Translations under genes and position numbers: made by a program
The notes under the pieces: generated by a model
What the model saw: only the letters and a program-made list of their open reading frames with translations
Databases searched by the model: none
Told to the model about the DNA's origin: nothing
Shown here: positions 51,139 to 60,025 of the stretch, one piece after another
Layout: each line of letters starts with the position of its first letter
Position numbering within the stretch: the first letter of the stretch is position 1
Assembly (NCBI GenBank): GCA_024234815.1
Contig: JACKNO010000006.1
Coordinates: 62,001-126,000 of the forward strand
DNA length: 64,000 nucleotides
Source of the DNA: Pseudomonadales bacterium
Lineage (GTDB): Bacteria > Pseudomonadota > Gammaproteobacteria > Pseudomonadales > Halieaceae
Direction of reading: 5' to 3'

Positions 51139-53055
51139 TCAGATGCCCGTGAGACAAGTTGGCCCCCACGATCTGGATAAACCCCGGCGCGCGCTCACAA
51201 AGGTGGGTGCCACCGGCGCGGGCAGATGGGTCTCCGCCTCGCAGCGGGCACGGATATCTTCCACGTCGCCGCCGAAGTTGAACAAGCCGATGTCTTCTCC
51301 TCTCGCGGCGACAAGTTGCGCCCTGAGATCGGCCGTCGCCCCGGCATCGACTGCGCCATCCGGCGCGATCACCACGCCGTAGCGTTGCGCACCCTCAGGG
51401 GTCACCAGTCGCCGCTCAACGTCCTGCCGCACCAGTTCCGGGTCGCGTTTGAAGGGGTCGCCCCAACCGCCGCCGCCCCAGGTGTTGAAGTAGAGCAGGT
51501 CGCCCTCTTTCACCTTGATACCTTCCACCTTCGCGGGCAACCACTCTTCGGAGCCGTCGGCACGAACCAGGCGCTTGGTGGAGCGCAGGCCGGTTTCGCC
51601 GCCCAGCACACCCCAGGGATACATCAGCCAACGCTCATCGTGAATGCCGATCTCCCCGTCGCAGAGAAAGCAGTAGACCACGCTGAGACCGTTACCTCCC
51701 CGGTGCAGGCCGGCGCCTCCGGAATCGGGGATGGTCTCGTAGCGTTCGATGCGCAGCGGAAAGTAGGATTCGATAAACTCGTTGGGCACGTTGGTAAAGC
51801 CGGGCCACAGGGAGTGGCCGTCCGGCCCGTCGCCCACCGGGCGGCCGGGAATACCGCCGAAGCCGATCTGGAACAACTGGAACCACTCGCCCTTCTTGTC
51901 GTAACCGGAATAGAACAGGTGGGGGGAATCGGAAAAGCCCGCCGCGTTGAGCATCTGCTCCGGTGCGCCCATACCCAGCAACGCGCCGAGCAGGTCGAAA
52001 ATACGGCCCAGGGCGTGGGTGCGACCCGACAGCGCCGCGGGGAAGTTGGGCTTGAGCAGGGTACCCTGCGGGATGCGCACATCCACCAGGTCGTAGAAGC
52101 CGTCGTTGAACACAATCTGCGGGTCAACCACGTTGATGGTGAAGGAGCCGAAGAACATCTTGAACATATCCTCATTGAGGAAAAAGTTCACCGAGCTCTG
52201 GGCCTGTGGGTCGGTGCCTTCGAAATCGAAGATCGCTACCTCGCCCTCGCGCCACATCCTGCACTTGATCTTGTACGGCCCCATGCCCATGCCGTCGTCG
52301 CACAGGTAATCCTCAAAAACCCGGGGCTCTTCCGGGATAAACATGCCGATGATGTGCTTCATGGCATCGTAGTTGCGCTGCAGCATGATATCCATGGTGG
52401 TCGCCAGCACGTCGTCACCGAAACGCTGGGCCAGTTCCACGCAACGCCTGGCCGCGGTATTACAGGCGGCCACCAGCGCGTTCAGGTCGAAACGGTTCCA
52501 CTGGGGCGTGCGCACGTTGTGCAGGATGAGTTCCAGCAGGTCCGCCTGCAGCACGCCTTTCTTGTACAGTTTGATCGGCGGAATACGAATGCCTTCCTGG
52601 TAGATGGTAGTGGCCTGGATGGGAATGGAACCCGGGACCATGCCGCCGTTATCCGACATATGCCCGAACATCGCGGACCAGGCGATATGGCGGCCATCCT
52701 TGAACACCGGCACCAGCACCACCCAGTCGGGCAGGTGCGACACGGCCGCGTTACACATGTAGGGATCATTGGTGAGAATGATATCCCCCTCTTCAATCTC
52801 GGCGTCATAGGCCTCGAGGAAGGGGCCGATAAAGGAGCCGAACTGGCCCACCACCATCTTGCCTTCGCGGTTGGCGATCATCGGGAAACAATCTCCCTGC
52901 TCGCGGATACCCGGGGACATGGCGGTCCGAAACAACACGGCGTCCATTTCCTCGCGCGCGTTGCGCAGGGCATTTTCAATAATGTCCACGGTAACGCCGT
53001 CGACATCGACCCGGGCAAAGGGGGTTTTGTTGGTCTGGGTAATCGTCGCGCTCAT
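51139..53055 (-). CDS. hydantoinase B/oxoprolinase-family subunit
   Basis: 638 residues of the HyuB/oxoprolinase B family. The N-terminal part (VDIIENALRNAREEMDAVLFRTAMSPGIREQGD), the LTNDPYMCNAAVSHLPD region, and the GGGGWGDPFKRDPELV segment near the C-terminus are typical. With the A subunit it forms an ATP-dependent enzyme that opens hydantoins, 5-oxoproline or similar lactams; acetone-carboxylase-type subunits are related. Its start is four bases from the stop of the A gene. The last 25 residues look like an extension into poor sequence near the toxin gene. Confidence 0.9.
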   Translation of the reverse strand: MSATITQTNKTPFARVDVDGVTVDIIENALRNAREEMDAVLFRTAMSPGIREQGDCFPMIANREGKMVVGQFGSFIGPFLEAYDAEIEEGDIILTNDPYMCNAAVSHLPDWVVLVPVFKDGRHIAWSAMFGHMSDNGGMVPGSIPIQATTIYQEGIRIPPIKLYKKGVLQADLLELILHNVRTPQWNRFDLNALVAACNTAARRCVELAQRFGDDVLATTMDIMLQRNYDAMKHIIGMFIPEEPRVFEDYLCDDGMGMGPYKIKCRMWREGEVAIFDFEGTDPQAQSSVNFFLNEDMFKMFFGSFTINVVDPQIVFNDGFYDLVDVRIPQGTLLKPNFPAALSGRTHALGRIFDLLGALLGMGAPEQMLNAAGFSDSPHLFYSGYDKKGEWFQLFQIGFGGIPGRPVGDGPDGHSLWPGFTNVPNEFIESYFPLRIERYETIPDSGGAGLHRGGNGLSVVYCFLCDGEIGIHDERWLMYPWGVLGGETGLRSTKRLVRADGSEEWLPAKVEGIKVKEGDLLYFNTWGGGGWGDPFKRDPELVRQDVERRLVTPEGAQRYGVVIAPDGAVDAGATADLRAQLVAARGEDIGLFNFGGDVEDIRARCEAETHLPAPVAPTFVSARRGLSRSWGPTCLTGI

Positions 53056-53059
53056 AATA

Positions 53060-55129
53060 TTAACCCTCGTTGCTCGCCGGATTGATCAGCAGGTTGCCCA
53101 CGGCATCCACCCTGGCGTCAAAGCCTGGCAATACCACTGTGGTGGAGTCCATCTCGCCAATGATAGCGGGGCCGGGTACCACCAGCCCCTCGTGCAGGCG
53201 GTTGCGATCATAGATGAATATCGGGTGCCACTGGCCCTCGTAATAAAAGCGACTGTCGTGAATGCGGCACTCCTCCAGCGTGGTGCCGGCCTGGCCTGTC
53301 TTCAGTTCCGCGATCGCCCGTGTCCTGGCTTTGGCAAGCGCGCGTATCATCAGGATCTCGTGGCCATCTCCCAGCTTGAAGGTGAATAGCTGCTCGTGCT
53401 CGCCGTCAAACTGCTCGGTCAGCAGCGCAACGCCTTTGGCCCTGAGTTCCGCTTCCGTGAAGTCCACCGTGATCTGGAAAGCCTGGCCCGCGTAGCGCAA
53501 GTCCGCCTGGAAGCTCACATCGTGATCTTCCAGCGGGATACCGTCTGCCAGCAATGACTCGCCTGCGCGCTGCTGCAGTTCCCGCAGGTCCGCCAGCAGT
53601 TGCTCATCGCTGAGGTCGCCCGCCATGGTCAGGTAAGTGCGCGCCGCTTCATCCTGCACCTGGGTGGTTGCATCGCCATAGGCGCACAGCACTCCGGGGC
53701 CCGGCGGCACGATGACCGGCCATGCCTCGGTGAGGATGCCCAGGGCGTTTGCATGCAGGGGGCCGGCACCACCAAAACCTACCAGGGCAAAATCACGGGG
53801 GTCGTAGCCCTGCTCTACCGATACCAGGCGCAGGGCGCCAAACATGGATTCATTGACGATCTTGCAGATACCTTCCGCGGCTTCCATCAGCTCTATGCCC
53901 ATGGCGTCCGCCACTTTTTGCACGGCTGCCACCGAGGCCTCGCGGTTGATCTCCATCTTCCCGCCGAGTTGCACGTCCGATGGCAGGTAACCCAGCACCA
54001 CATTGGCGTCACATACCGTGGGCAGTTCGCCGCCCTTCATGTAACAGGCGGGGCCGGGTACCGCGCCGGCGGATTCCGGCCCCACTCGCAGGGCCTTGGT
54101 CAGCTCCGGCACGAAAGCGATGGAGCCACCGCCGGCGCCGACGGTACGCACATCCACCGAGGGCGCCCGCACACGCACATCACCGACAATGGTTTCGCGC
54201 CGCACCCGCGCACGTGAGTTCTGGATCAGCGCCACGTCGGTCGACGTGCCGCCCATATCGAATGTCAGGATATTGTCGAAACCCGCCCGACTACAAAAAT
54301 AGATGGCACCGGATACCCCTCCGGCGGGACCGGACATCAGCAGGTTCACCGGCGATTCCGAGGAGCCCCGCGCTGAGGCTAGGCCGCCGTCGGAGCGCAG
54401 GATGGATAGCTGGGTTTCGCCACCCATCCGGTCTTCCAGTGCCGCCTGCAGGTTGCGCACATACTTGGCCACTTCCGGGCGCACGTAGGAGTTGACCACG
54501 GTGGTTTCAGTGCGCTCGTATTCCTGCATTTCCGGCACCACCTCACTCGATATAGAGATCGGCGTATCGGTGAAAATTTCAGCGGCGATATCCCGGGCCC
54601 GGCGCTCGTGTTCGCCGTTGATGTAAGCGTTTATGAAGCAGATGGTCAGCGCCTGCACCGTACCCTTGGCGTGCAGCGTTTTCAGATCGGCCCTGAATTT
54701 GTCTTCGTCCAGGGCGCGTATCACGGCCCCATCGGCGCCGATCCGTTCGCTGGCTCCGATGGTGAGTTCCAGCGGGGCGAGCAGCGGTTTCTTGACGAAG
54801 CTCACCCAGCCGCCCAGGCCACCGGGGCAGTAGGAGCGGGCGACCTGCAGGGTGTCCTCGTAGCCGCTGGTGGTGACCAGCCCCACTCTGGCACCTTTGC
54901 CCGTTAGCACCGCGTTGGTAGCTACGGTGGTACCGTGCATGACCCGGTTGATGCTCCTGGGATCGACACCGGATTCGTCGCAGATGCGCGCGATGCCGTT
55001 AAGCACGCCGATGGAGGAGTCCTCAGGTGTAGAGGGTACCTTCGCGGTATGGGTCTCGCCCGTGTCTTCATTGATCAGCAGAAGGTCAGTGAAGGTGCCT
55101 CCTACATCTACACCCAGTCTGTAACTCAT
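53060..55129 (-). CDS. hydantoinase A/oxoprolinase-family subunit
   Basis: 689 residues of the HyuA family with an actin-like ATPase core. Seen are YRLGVDVGGTFTDLLLIN at the N-terminus, LTFDMGGTSTDVALI in the middle and FALVGFGGAGPLHA. The ATG is chosen at the ATPase motif; a longer frame upstream is made by the repeat region. ATP-driven lactam opening would suit the pyrrolinone rings of bilins or their fragments, an inference from context. Paired with the B subunit directly downstream. Confidence 0.92.
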   Translation of the reverse strand: MSYRLGVDVGGTFTDLLLINEDTGETHTAKVPSTPEDSSIGVLNGIARICDESGVDPRSINRVMHGTTVATNAVLTGKGARVGLVTTSGYEDTLQVARSYCPGGLGGWVSFVKKPLLAPLELTIGASERIGADGAVIRALDEDKFRADLKTLHAKGTVQALTICFINAYINGEHERRARDIAAEIFTDTPISISSEVVPEMQEYERTETTVVNSYVRPEVAKYVRNLQAALEDRMGGETQLSILRSDGGLASARGSSESPVNLLMSGPAGGVSGAIYFCSRAGFDNILTFDMGGTSTDVALIQNSRARVRRETIVGDVRVRAPSVDVRTVGAGGGSIAFVPELTKALRVGPESAGAVPGPACYMKGGELPTVCDANVVLGYLPSDVQLGGKMEINREASVAAVQKVADAMGIELMEAAEGICKIVNESMFGALRLVSVEQGYDPRDFALVGFGGAGPLHANALGILTEAWPVIVPPGPGVLCAYGDATTQVQDEAARTYLTMAGDLSDEQLLADLRELQQRAGESLLADGIPLEDHDVSFQADLRYAGQAFQITVDFTEAELRAKGVALLTEQFDGEHEQLFTFKLGDGHEILMIRALAKARTRAIAELKTGQAGTTLEECRIHDSRFYYEGQWHPIFIYDRNRLHEGLVVPGPAIIGEMDSTTVVLPGFDARVDAVGNLLINPASNEG

Positions 55130-55180
55130 TCTTATCTCCTGTTGTCTGAGCTTTGGCTTAGTCAGTTGGAACGGCGCCGC

Positions 55181-55276
55181 ACCAGGAGCCTCCTGCCGGG
55201 ACTCGCCGTGAACCCATCCATGGGGGCTCGTATCGCGCTTCCATGCGCTCAACGGTCCCGGCAGGAGGCTCCTGGT
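55181..55276. repeat. palindromic repeat element, copy 1
   Basis: Perfect 22-bp inverted arms (55181-55202 and 55255-55276, starting ACCAGGAGCC) enclose a 52-bp centre. The centre contains CGCCGTGAA-N4-TCCATG-N2-GGCTCG (55204-55230), which is shared with the next element in the opposite orientation. Together the two elements fill the 400-bp gap between the hydantoinase A gene and the HMG-CoA lyase gene; no coding gene is seen there. Confidence 0.8.
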
Positions 55277-55368
55277 ACGACACCTCAATTCATTACTCTG
55301 CGTTTGGCAGAGTCGAAATACAAATCTGTTGCCCCTATGTCGCCCTTACCGAGCACAGGATCGAGGCC

Positions 55369-55473
55369 TAGATCCGGATATAGAGTGGCGGGACCGTCCG
55401 AGGCCATGGATGGCCGAGGCGAGCCTACATGGACGTATTCACGGCGTGTCCAGCCACTCTATATCCGGATCTA
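55369..55473. repeat. palindromic repeat element, copy 2
   Basis: Perfect 21-bp inverted arms (55369-55389 and 55453-55473, starting TAGATCCGGATA) enclose a centre that holds, on the minus strand (55420-55446), the same CGCCGTGAA-N4-TCCATG-N2-GGCTCG core as copy 1. The arms of the two copies are unrelated, which is unusual: the core is conserved and the arms vary. Confidence 0.8.
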
Positions 55474-55529
55474 CGCCGGCGAACGGAGCAGAACCATACC
55501 CCGCTCAAAGCCGCCAAACGAAGCAGCAC

Positions 55530-56441
55530 TCACCCCGCCCGCTTCGCCAGCCAGGGCTTCAACCAGGCCTTGGATCGCCCGCCCGGAGCAGTCCCGGTCA
55601 ATTCTTCAGCGAGATCCGAAGCCCGCAGCAATGCGTCCAGGTCAACGCCCGTGTCATACCCCATCTGCTCAAGCATCATCGCCACATCTTCCGTAGCCAC
55701 GTTCCCACTCGCCCCGGGGGCAAACGGACAACCGCCCAGGCCCGCAATCGACGCATCGAAACGACGGATGCCGGACTCCACTGCAGCAAAAACATTGGCC
55801 AGGCCCAATGCCCGGGTATCGTGAAAATGACAACCCAGGCGCGCGGCTCCGTGGTCGCGGACCAGGTCGGCGGTAAGAGCGCGAGCCTGCCGCGGATTGG
55901 CTGCACCGATAGTATCGGCAATGGCGATCTGGTCTGCGCCCAGTGCCAGAAACTTGTCGGCCACGGCACGCACAACGCCGGGGTCCGTGGCGCCGTCAAA
56001 GGGGCAGGCAAAGGCCACGGCGATCGCGGCAATCACCTCTATGCCATCGGCTCGCGCGGCGGCCAGGATGTCGGCTGTCACCACTTCGGCCGCGGCCATG
56101 CTCATGTTCACATTCTTTTGCGCCATGCCGTCACTGGCGTACAGCACCATGGTCACCGAGCGCGCGCCCGCGGCCTTTGCCAACTCGTAACCTTTCATAT
56201 TCGGGATCAGGGCGGTGTAGTGGACCGGGCCTCCGCTGGCCAGGGACGCCACGACCGCGTCCGTTCCCGCCATGGCGGGCACCGCCTTCGGGGAGACAAA
56301 ACTGCCTACTTCGATGCTGGCAATTCCGGCGGCGGCGATCGCCTTGATCAACTCCAACCGCTGCGCCACGCTGAGAATACGCGGCTGGTTCTGCAGGCCA
56401 TCGCGCGGCCCGACATCGGTAATTACTATCTGTTCACTCAT
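55530..56441 (-). CDS. HMG-CoA lyase-family enzyme
   Basis: 303 residues with the DRE-TIM barrel of HMG-CoA lyase. The start ITDVGPRDGLQNQ carries the catalytic Arg-Asp pair, and the signature IAGLGGCPFAPGASGN carries the catalytic Cys. It cleaves a 3-hydroxy-3-methylacyl-CoA-type ester to acetyl-CoA and a keto acid. It lies downstream of the cupin and CoA transferase genes of the same operon, so a CoA ester made there is the probable substrate. ATG is chosen; an upstream TTG adds three residues. Confidence 0.9.
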   Translation of the reverse strand: MSEQIVITDVGPRDGLQNQPRILSVAQRLELIKAIAAAGIASIEVGSFVSPKAVPAMAGTDAVVASLASGGPVHYTALIPNMKGYELAKAAGARSVTMVLYASDGMAQKNVNMSMAAAEVVTADILAAARADGIEVIAAIAVAFACPFDGATDPGVVRAVADKFLALGADQIAIADTIGAANPRQARALTADLVRDHGAARLGCHFHDTRALGLANVFAAVESGIRRFDASIAGLGGCPFAPGASGNVATEDVAMMLEQMGYDTGVDLDALLRASDLAEELTGTAPGGRSKAWLKPWLAKRAG

Positions 56442-56533
56442 AGTCGTCAAGCCGCTTACCGCGTCACATTGCAGATAACGGCTGCCTTCTCTCTGGCAGC
56501 CCGTTACCTGTGGCGCGCGACATCACCTCGCCT

Positions 56534-57553
56534 TCAATCGTGGGAATGGGTTGTTCCGTCCGCGTGGGTATGGGGACTGCCGGGTTCATGATGCAAATGC
56601 CCATGCCAATGGTCGTGGGTGCGACCGTCCGATTTGTGCTCGGTATCATGCCCTTCCTCGTCGCCGCGACGTTGCATGGTCTGCTCGAAATCTTCCGGGC
56701 CATGGGGGTGGTTATGGTCCTTGCTGACCATCCATTTGTAGAGCAACGGGTCCCGCTGGTAAAGCCGCGCCGCGGAACGATTGACGTTCTCCACCGGCGT
56801 GGTCCAGGGGTTGTAATGAAAATGATTGAACAGCTTGGAGTCTGTACGACCCAGGGCGATACAGCCGTATTCGGAGGCGAAGGCGCCGTGATTGATATAG
56901 GCCGGGCGCCAGAAGTAACCGCCGGTGGGAACCTCGCCGAACTGCATCATCCAGGAGGTGCCCCACAGGTGATAGGACTCCTCGGCGCAGTCGTGATAGG
57001 AAATATTGTCCTGGTAGTAACCCGGTGTCATGCAGTACAGGAACGTCATGGCATGTGACAGGGGGTTGTAGTTCAGCAGTTTGATAAGGCAGCCCGCGGC
57101 CACCGAGGGCTTGGTGACATTGCCCATGGCCCAGGGCAGGTCCATGTAGGAATCGACGCTGTGGTAGAGATCCACCTGGGCCTGCGGGTGGTGCTCCGTG
57201 GCTTCGACATGACTGGGCTCGCCGGTGTTGTACATCATCAGCACCAGGCAACCCCGGGGGCTGCTGATCGCAGGCATGGCGTAGCCCGCGGGAACGTAAA
57301 AGTAGTGGCCCTTGCGGCAGGTGCGCTCACCCACCTGCATTTCGCCCTCGATGACGATCATTTCCATCTCGGACCAGGAAAACCCGGGCGAGCGCTTGTA
57401 GCCGGCATCCAGTTGCACGGTCATGGAACAACCGCCGCTGTCGACATCCAGACTCAACATCTTGTAGCGCATACCCGTGGCGAAGCCCGGCAGACGCAAA
57501 TTCTTGAAACCTTCGTCCCTGTCGCAGAACGGCTCTATATGTGGACGTGCCAT
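56534..57553 (-). CDS. bicupin protein with His-rich C-terminus
   Basis: 339 residues. Two beta-barrel halves are suggested: one around MEMIVIEGEMQVGERTCRKG and VPAGYAMP (63-94), and one around YHDCAEESYHLW and WRPAYINHGAF. The classical cupin HxH is not clear in the first half. The last 40 residues are rich in His and Asp (HDTEHKSDGRTHDHWHGHLHH), a likely metal store or sensor. AAGGAG precedes the ATG. It lies 53 bp after the small-protein gene. Dioxygenase, isomerase or metal-chaperone roles are open. Confidence 0.6.
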   Translation of the reverse strand: MARPHIEPFCDRDEGFKNLRLPGFATGMRYKMLSLDVDSGGCSMTVQLDAGYKRSPGFSWSEMEMIVIEGEMQVGERTCRKGHYFYVPAGYAMPAISSPRGCLVLMMYNTGEPSHVEATEHHPQAQVDLYHSVDSYMDLPWAMGNVTKPSVAAGCLIKLLNYNPLSHAMTFLYCMTPGYYQDNISYHDCAEESYHLWGTSWMMQFGEVPTGGYFWRPAYINHGAFASEYGCIALGRTDSKLFNHFHYNPWTTPVENVNRSAARLYQRDPLLYKWMVSKDHNHPHGPEDFEQTMQRRGDEEGHDTEHKSDGRTHDHWHGHLHHEPGSPHTHADGTTHSHD

Positions 57554-57605
57554 ATTTATTCTCCTTGAAATTCGCTCTTTCTGGTTGTCTGTCGCAAGGT
57601 CGCGC

Positions 57606-57896
57606 TTACTCGCTGTCGATACCGTGTTTCCAAACAACCCGGTCAACCCGGCCCGCGGGTTTTACCGGCAGGTCGGCGGGGCTGAGTTTCATCTTGTCAT
57701 CGCCGTCCACGTTGAAGCCGGTGGTGGTAATTCGGTCAAAGAATTCCTGGTACCACTTCTCGCGAGCGGGGGCGAGGTCCTCCATCTCTTTTTCGATGAT
57801 GGCGAAACGCTTTTCCTGCTCCTCTATTTCCTTGTCAATCCACTCGCGCACCTCGGGTGCCAGATCATGTTCTATAAACAGGTTCTTGAAAGTCAT
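57606..57896 (-). CDS. small protein of unknown function
   Basis: 96 residues, highly charged, with a long helix (REWIDKEIEEQEKRFAIIEKEM) and a conserved-looking tail ending KPAGRVDRVVWKHG. No signal peptide. It lies between the cupin gene and a CoA transferase gene on the same strand; GGTAAGGCG-like text precedes the ATG. It may be a small subunit of a neighbouring enzyme. The family is not recognised. Confidence 0.6.
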   Translation of the reverse strand: MTFKNLFIEHDLAPEVREWIDKEIEEQEKRFAIIEKEMEDLAPAREKWYQEFFDRITTTGFNVDGDDKMKLSPADLPVKPAGRVDRVVWKHGIDSE

Positions 57897-57939
57897 CGCC
57901 TTACCTCTCTCCTTTTTTCCCGAAATCTCTTTGTCAGTG

Positions 57940-59148
57940 TCAATTCTGCCGCGGCAGCACCGCCTCGCCATTCGCGAGCATGCTGTCGATCAATTCCTGG
58001 TCCAGTCCCGCCTCGCGCAGTACCTCCTGGCTATGCTCACCCAGGCGGGGCGGCAGCGTGCGAATGGATGCGGGGGTTTTACCAAAATTCATGGGTGGGC
58101 TGCTCATTCGAAGCCTGCCCTCGGTGGGGTGATCGCGCTCCTGCCAGAAGCCGGACTCCACGAGATGCGGGTCTTCGATCAGTTCGTCCAGTGAGTTAAC
58201 CACCATCATCGGCACATTGGTATCGCCCAGCAGCGCGACCCACTCCGCCCTGTCCCGGGAGGCGATGATTTCACCGGTAACCCGGTAGGACTCATTGATG
58301 TTTTTCAGGCGCGTGGCCATGTCGATAAAGCGCTCGTCCTCCGCCAGTTCCGGGCGGCCTACCAGTTCACAGAAAGTACGCCAGTGATTGTCCCAGTAAG
58401 GCAGCACGGCGAGATACTGTCCGTCCCTGGTCTTGTAGGGCCGGCGGTGTTTCGCCATCAGCCTGACGTAGCCCGCCTTGCCGATGGGCGGCTCGAAGGT
58501 CTGGCCCCACAGGTGTTCGGTCATGACAAAGGAGACCATGGACTCAAACATCGGCACCTCGATCTCCTGGCCCTCGCCGGTACGCTCGCGATGAAAGAGC
58601 GCCGCCAGCACGGATTGCACGACAACCATGGCGGTGGTCTTGTCGGCGATGATGGTGGGCAGGTAGCGCGGCTCGCCCTCCACCATGCTCTGCAATATCG
58701 CCACCCCGCTGGCGGCCTGTATGGAATCGTCCAGCGCGCCCTTGTCGCCATACGGACCCTTGCGGCTGTAACCGTAGGTGGCGCAGTACACGACCTGGGG
58801 ATTGACCTCACGCACAGCCGCGTAATCCAGCCCGAGCCGTGCCATGGCCTGGGGTCGGAAGTTGTGAACCACCACGTCCGCGGACTTGATGATTTCAAGG
58901 GCAGCCTGGCGTCCGCGCTCCGACTTGAGGTCCAGGGCCACGGAGCGCTTGTTGCGGTTGCAGGTGAGAAACAGGGAACCCATGTCGGAGTTGTTGCGGC
59001 TGGGACCGAGGTTGCGGTTGGTATCGCCGCCCGGCGGCTCGATCTTGATCACATCGGCGCCCAGGTCACCCAACATCTGGCAGGCATAAGGCCCCAGCAC
59101 GACGCTGGTCATCTCCACCACGCGGATACCTTCCAGCGGCGCGCTCAC
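57940..59148 (-). CDS. class III (CaiB/BaiF) CoA transferase
   Basis: 402 residues. LGDLGADVIKIEPPGG, NRNKRSVALDLKSERG and VVVHNFRP are family marks; the catalytic Asp is probably 140 or 141 in GALDDSI. It transfers CoA between acids. The start is GTG and overlaps the stop of the amidohydrolase gene by 4 bp. Lying in one operon with an HMG-CoA lyase-type gene, it probably makes that enzyme its CoA-ester substrate, by inference. Confidence 0.9.
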   Translation of the reverse strand: MSAPLEGIRVVEMTSVVLGPYACQMLGDLGADVIKIEPPGGDTNRNLGPSRNNSDMGSLFLTCNRNKRSVALDLKSERGRQAALEIIKSADVVVHNFRPQAMARLGLDYAAVREVNPQVVYCATYGYSRKGPYGDKGALDDSIQAASGVAILQSMVEGEPRYLPTIIADKTTAMVVVQSVLAALFHRERTGEGQEIEVPMFESMVSFVMTEHLWGQTFEPPIGKAGYVRLMAKHRRPYKTRDGQYLAVLPYWDNHWRTFCELVGRPELAEDERFIDMATRLKNINESYRVTGEIIASRDRAEWVALLGDTNVPMMVVNSLDELIEDPHLVESGFWQERDHPTEGRLRMSSPPMNFGKTPASIRTLPPRLGEHSQEVLREAGLDQELIDSMLANGEAVLPRQN

Positions 59149-60017
59149 TTGATTTTGTCCTCGAGGCCGTAGACCCGAATCACGTTATCACGCATAAATT
59201 TGCGCCGCACCTCACTTTTCAGGCCCAGCCCGTCGATCTCCTGGACGGTGCGCTCAAACCGCAGCACCGGAAAATCCGTGCCAAAGATCACTTTATCCTG
59301 CCCGTAGGAGTTGAGGTACTTGACGACGCTCTCGGGCCAGTACTTGGGGCTGTGGGCATCGGTGGCGATATAGACATTCTCGTGTTTCCAGGCCATGGCG
59401 ATCATTTCGTCATGCCAGGGAATACCCACGTGCGAACCGATCAGCTTCAGTTCAGGCAGGTCGCAGGCGATATCGTCCAGGTAGATCGGGCGCCCCACCG
59501 AGCGACAGCGCTGCTCTTTCGAATAGATCAGCGACTGCCCCACCTGCATCTGCACCGGGATGCCCAGTTCAATACACTTGGCGTAAAACGGATAGTACCT
59601 GGCATGGTTGGCCGGCAGTTCAAACCAGTGGGGGTAGATATGCGCGCCAATAAAGCCCAACTCGGTCACCGCGTGCTCCAGTGCCCGCACCCCATCCATG
59701 CCGGTATAGGGGTCGATGCCCACCAGGCCGAAAAAGCGATCGGGGTATTTTGCGACCGCGTCAGCCACCACTTGCGGGGGCATGTGATAACAGCCGGGCA
59801 GGCCCACCCGCCCAGACTTGGCTGCCACCAGAAACCCGTACTGGATATTGGCGGCATCCATGCCGGCGAGCATCTGCTCGAGGCTGATACCGGCGCTGTC
59901 ATGCTTGCCCTTGACCTTGCCGACGAAAAACTCGTCGGTCCAGGACGGGCGATGGGACAGCGCCTCGGCTGTCCAGATATTTACGACGGCATCTATAGCC
60001 TGATAGTCATCTGCCAT
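59145..60017 (-). CDS. amidohydrolase_2-family protein lacking the N-terminal HxH
   Basis: 290 residues with the TIM-barrel layout of the ACMSD/amidohydrolase_2 family: VGIDPYTGMDGVRALEHAV, GAHIYPHWFELP, LIGSHVGIPWHDEM and IFGTDFPVLRFE. The first strand, which normally carries the metal-binding HxH, reads IDAVVNIWTAE (residues 8-18), so two metal ligands are missing. The later His residues and the Asp of GTDFP remain. It may use one metal with other ligands, or none. Members are decarboxylases or hydrolases. ATG chosen at the family start. Confidence 0.8.
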   Translation of the reverse strand: MADDYQAIDAVVNIWTAEALSHRPSWTDEFFVGKVKGKHDSAGISLEQMLAGMDAANIQYGFLVAAKSGRVGLPGCYHMPPQVVADAVAKYPDRFFGLVGIDPYTGMDGVRALEHAVTELGFIGAHIYPHWFELPANHARYYPFYAKCIELGIPVQMQVGQSLIYSKEQRCRSVGRPIYLDDIACDLPELKLIGSHVGIPWHDEMIAMAWKHENVYIATDAHSPKYWPESVVKYLNSYGQDKVIFGTDFPVLRFERTVQEIDGLGLKSEVRRKFMRDNVIRVYGLEDKIK

Positions 60018-60025
60018 TGTTTTTC

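Noticed and set aside
51226..53085. Long open frame on the plus strand opposite hydantoinase B
   Set aside because: Antisense shadow of a conserved gene in GC-rich DNA, with no recognisable motif.
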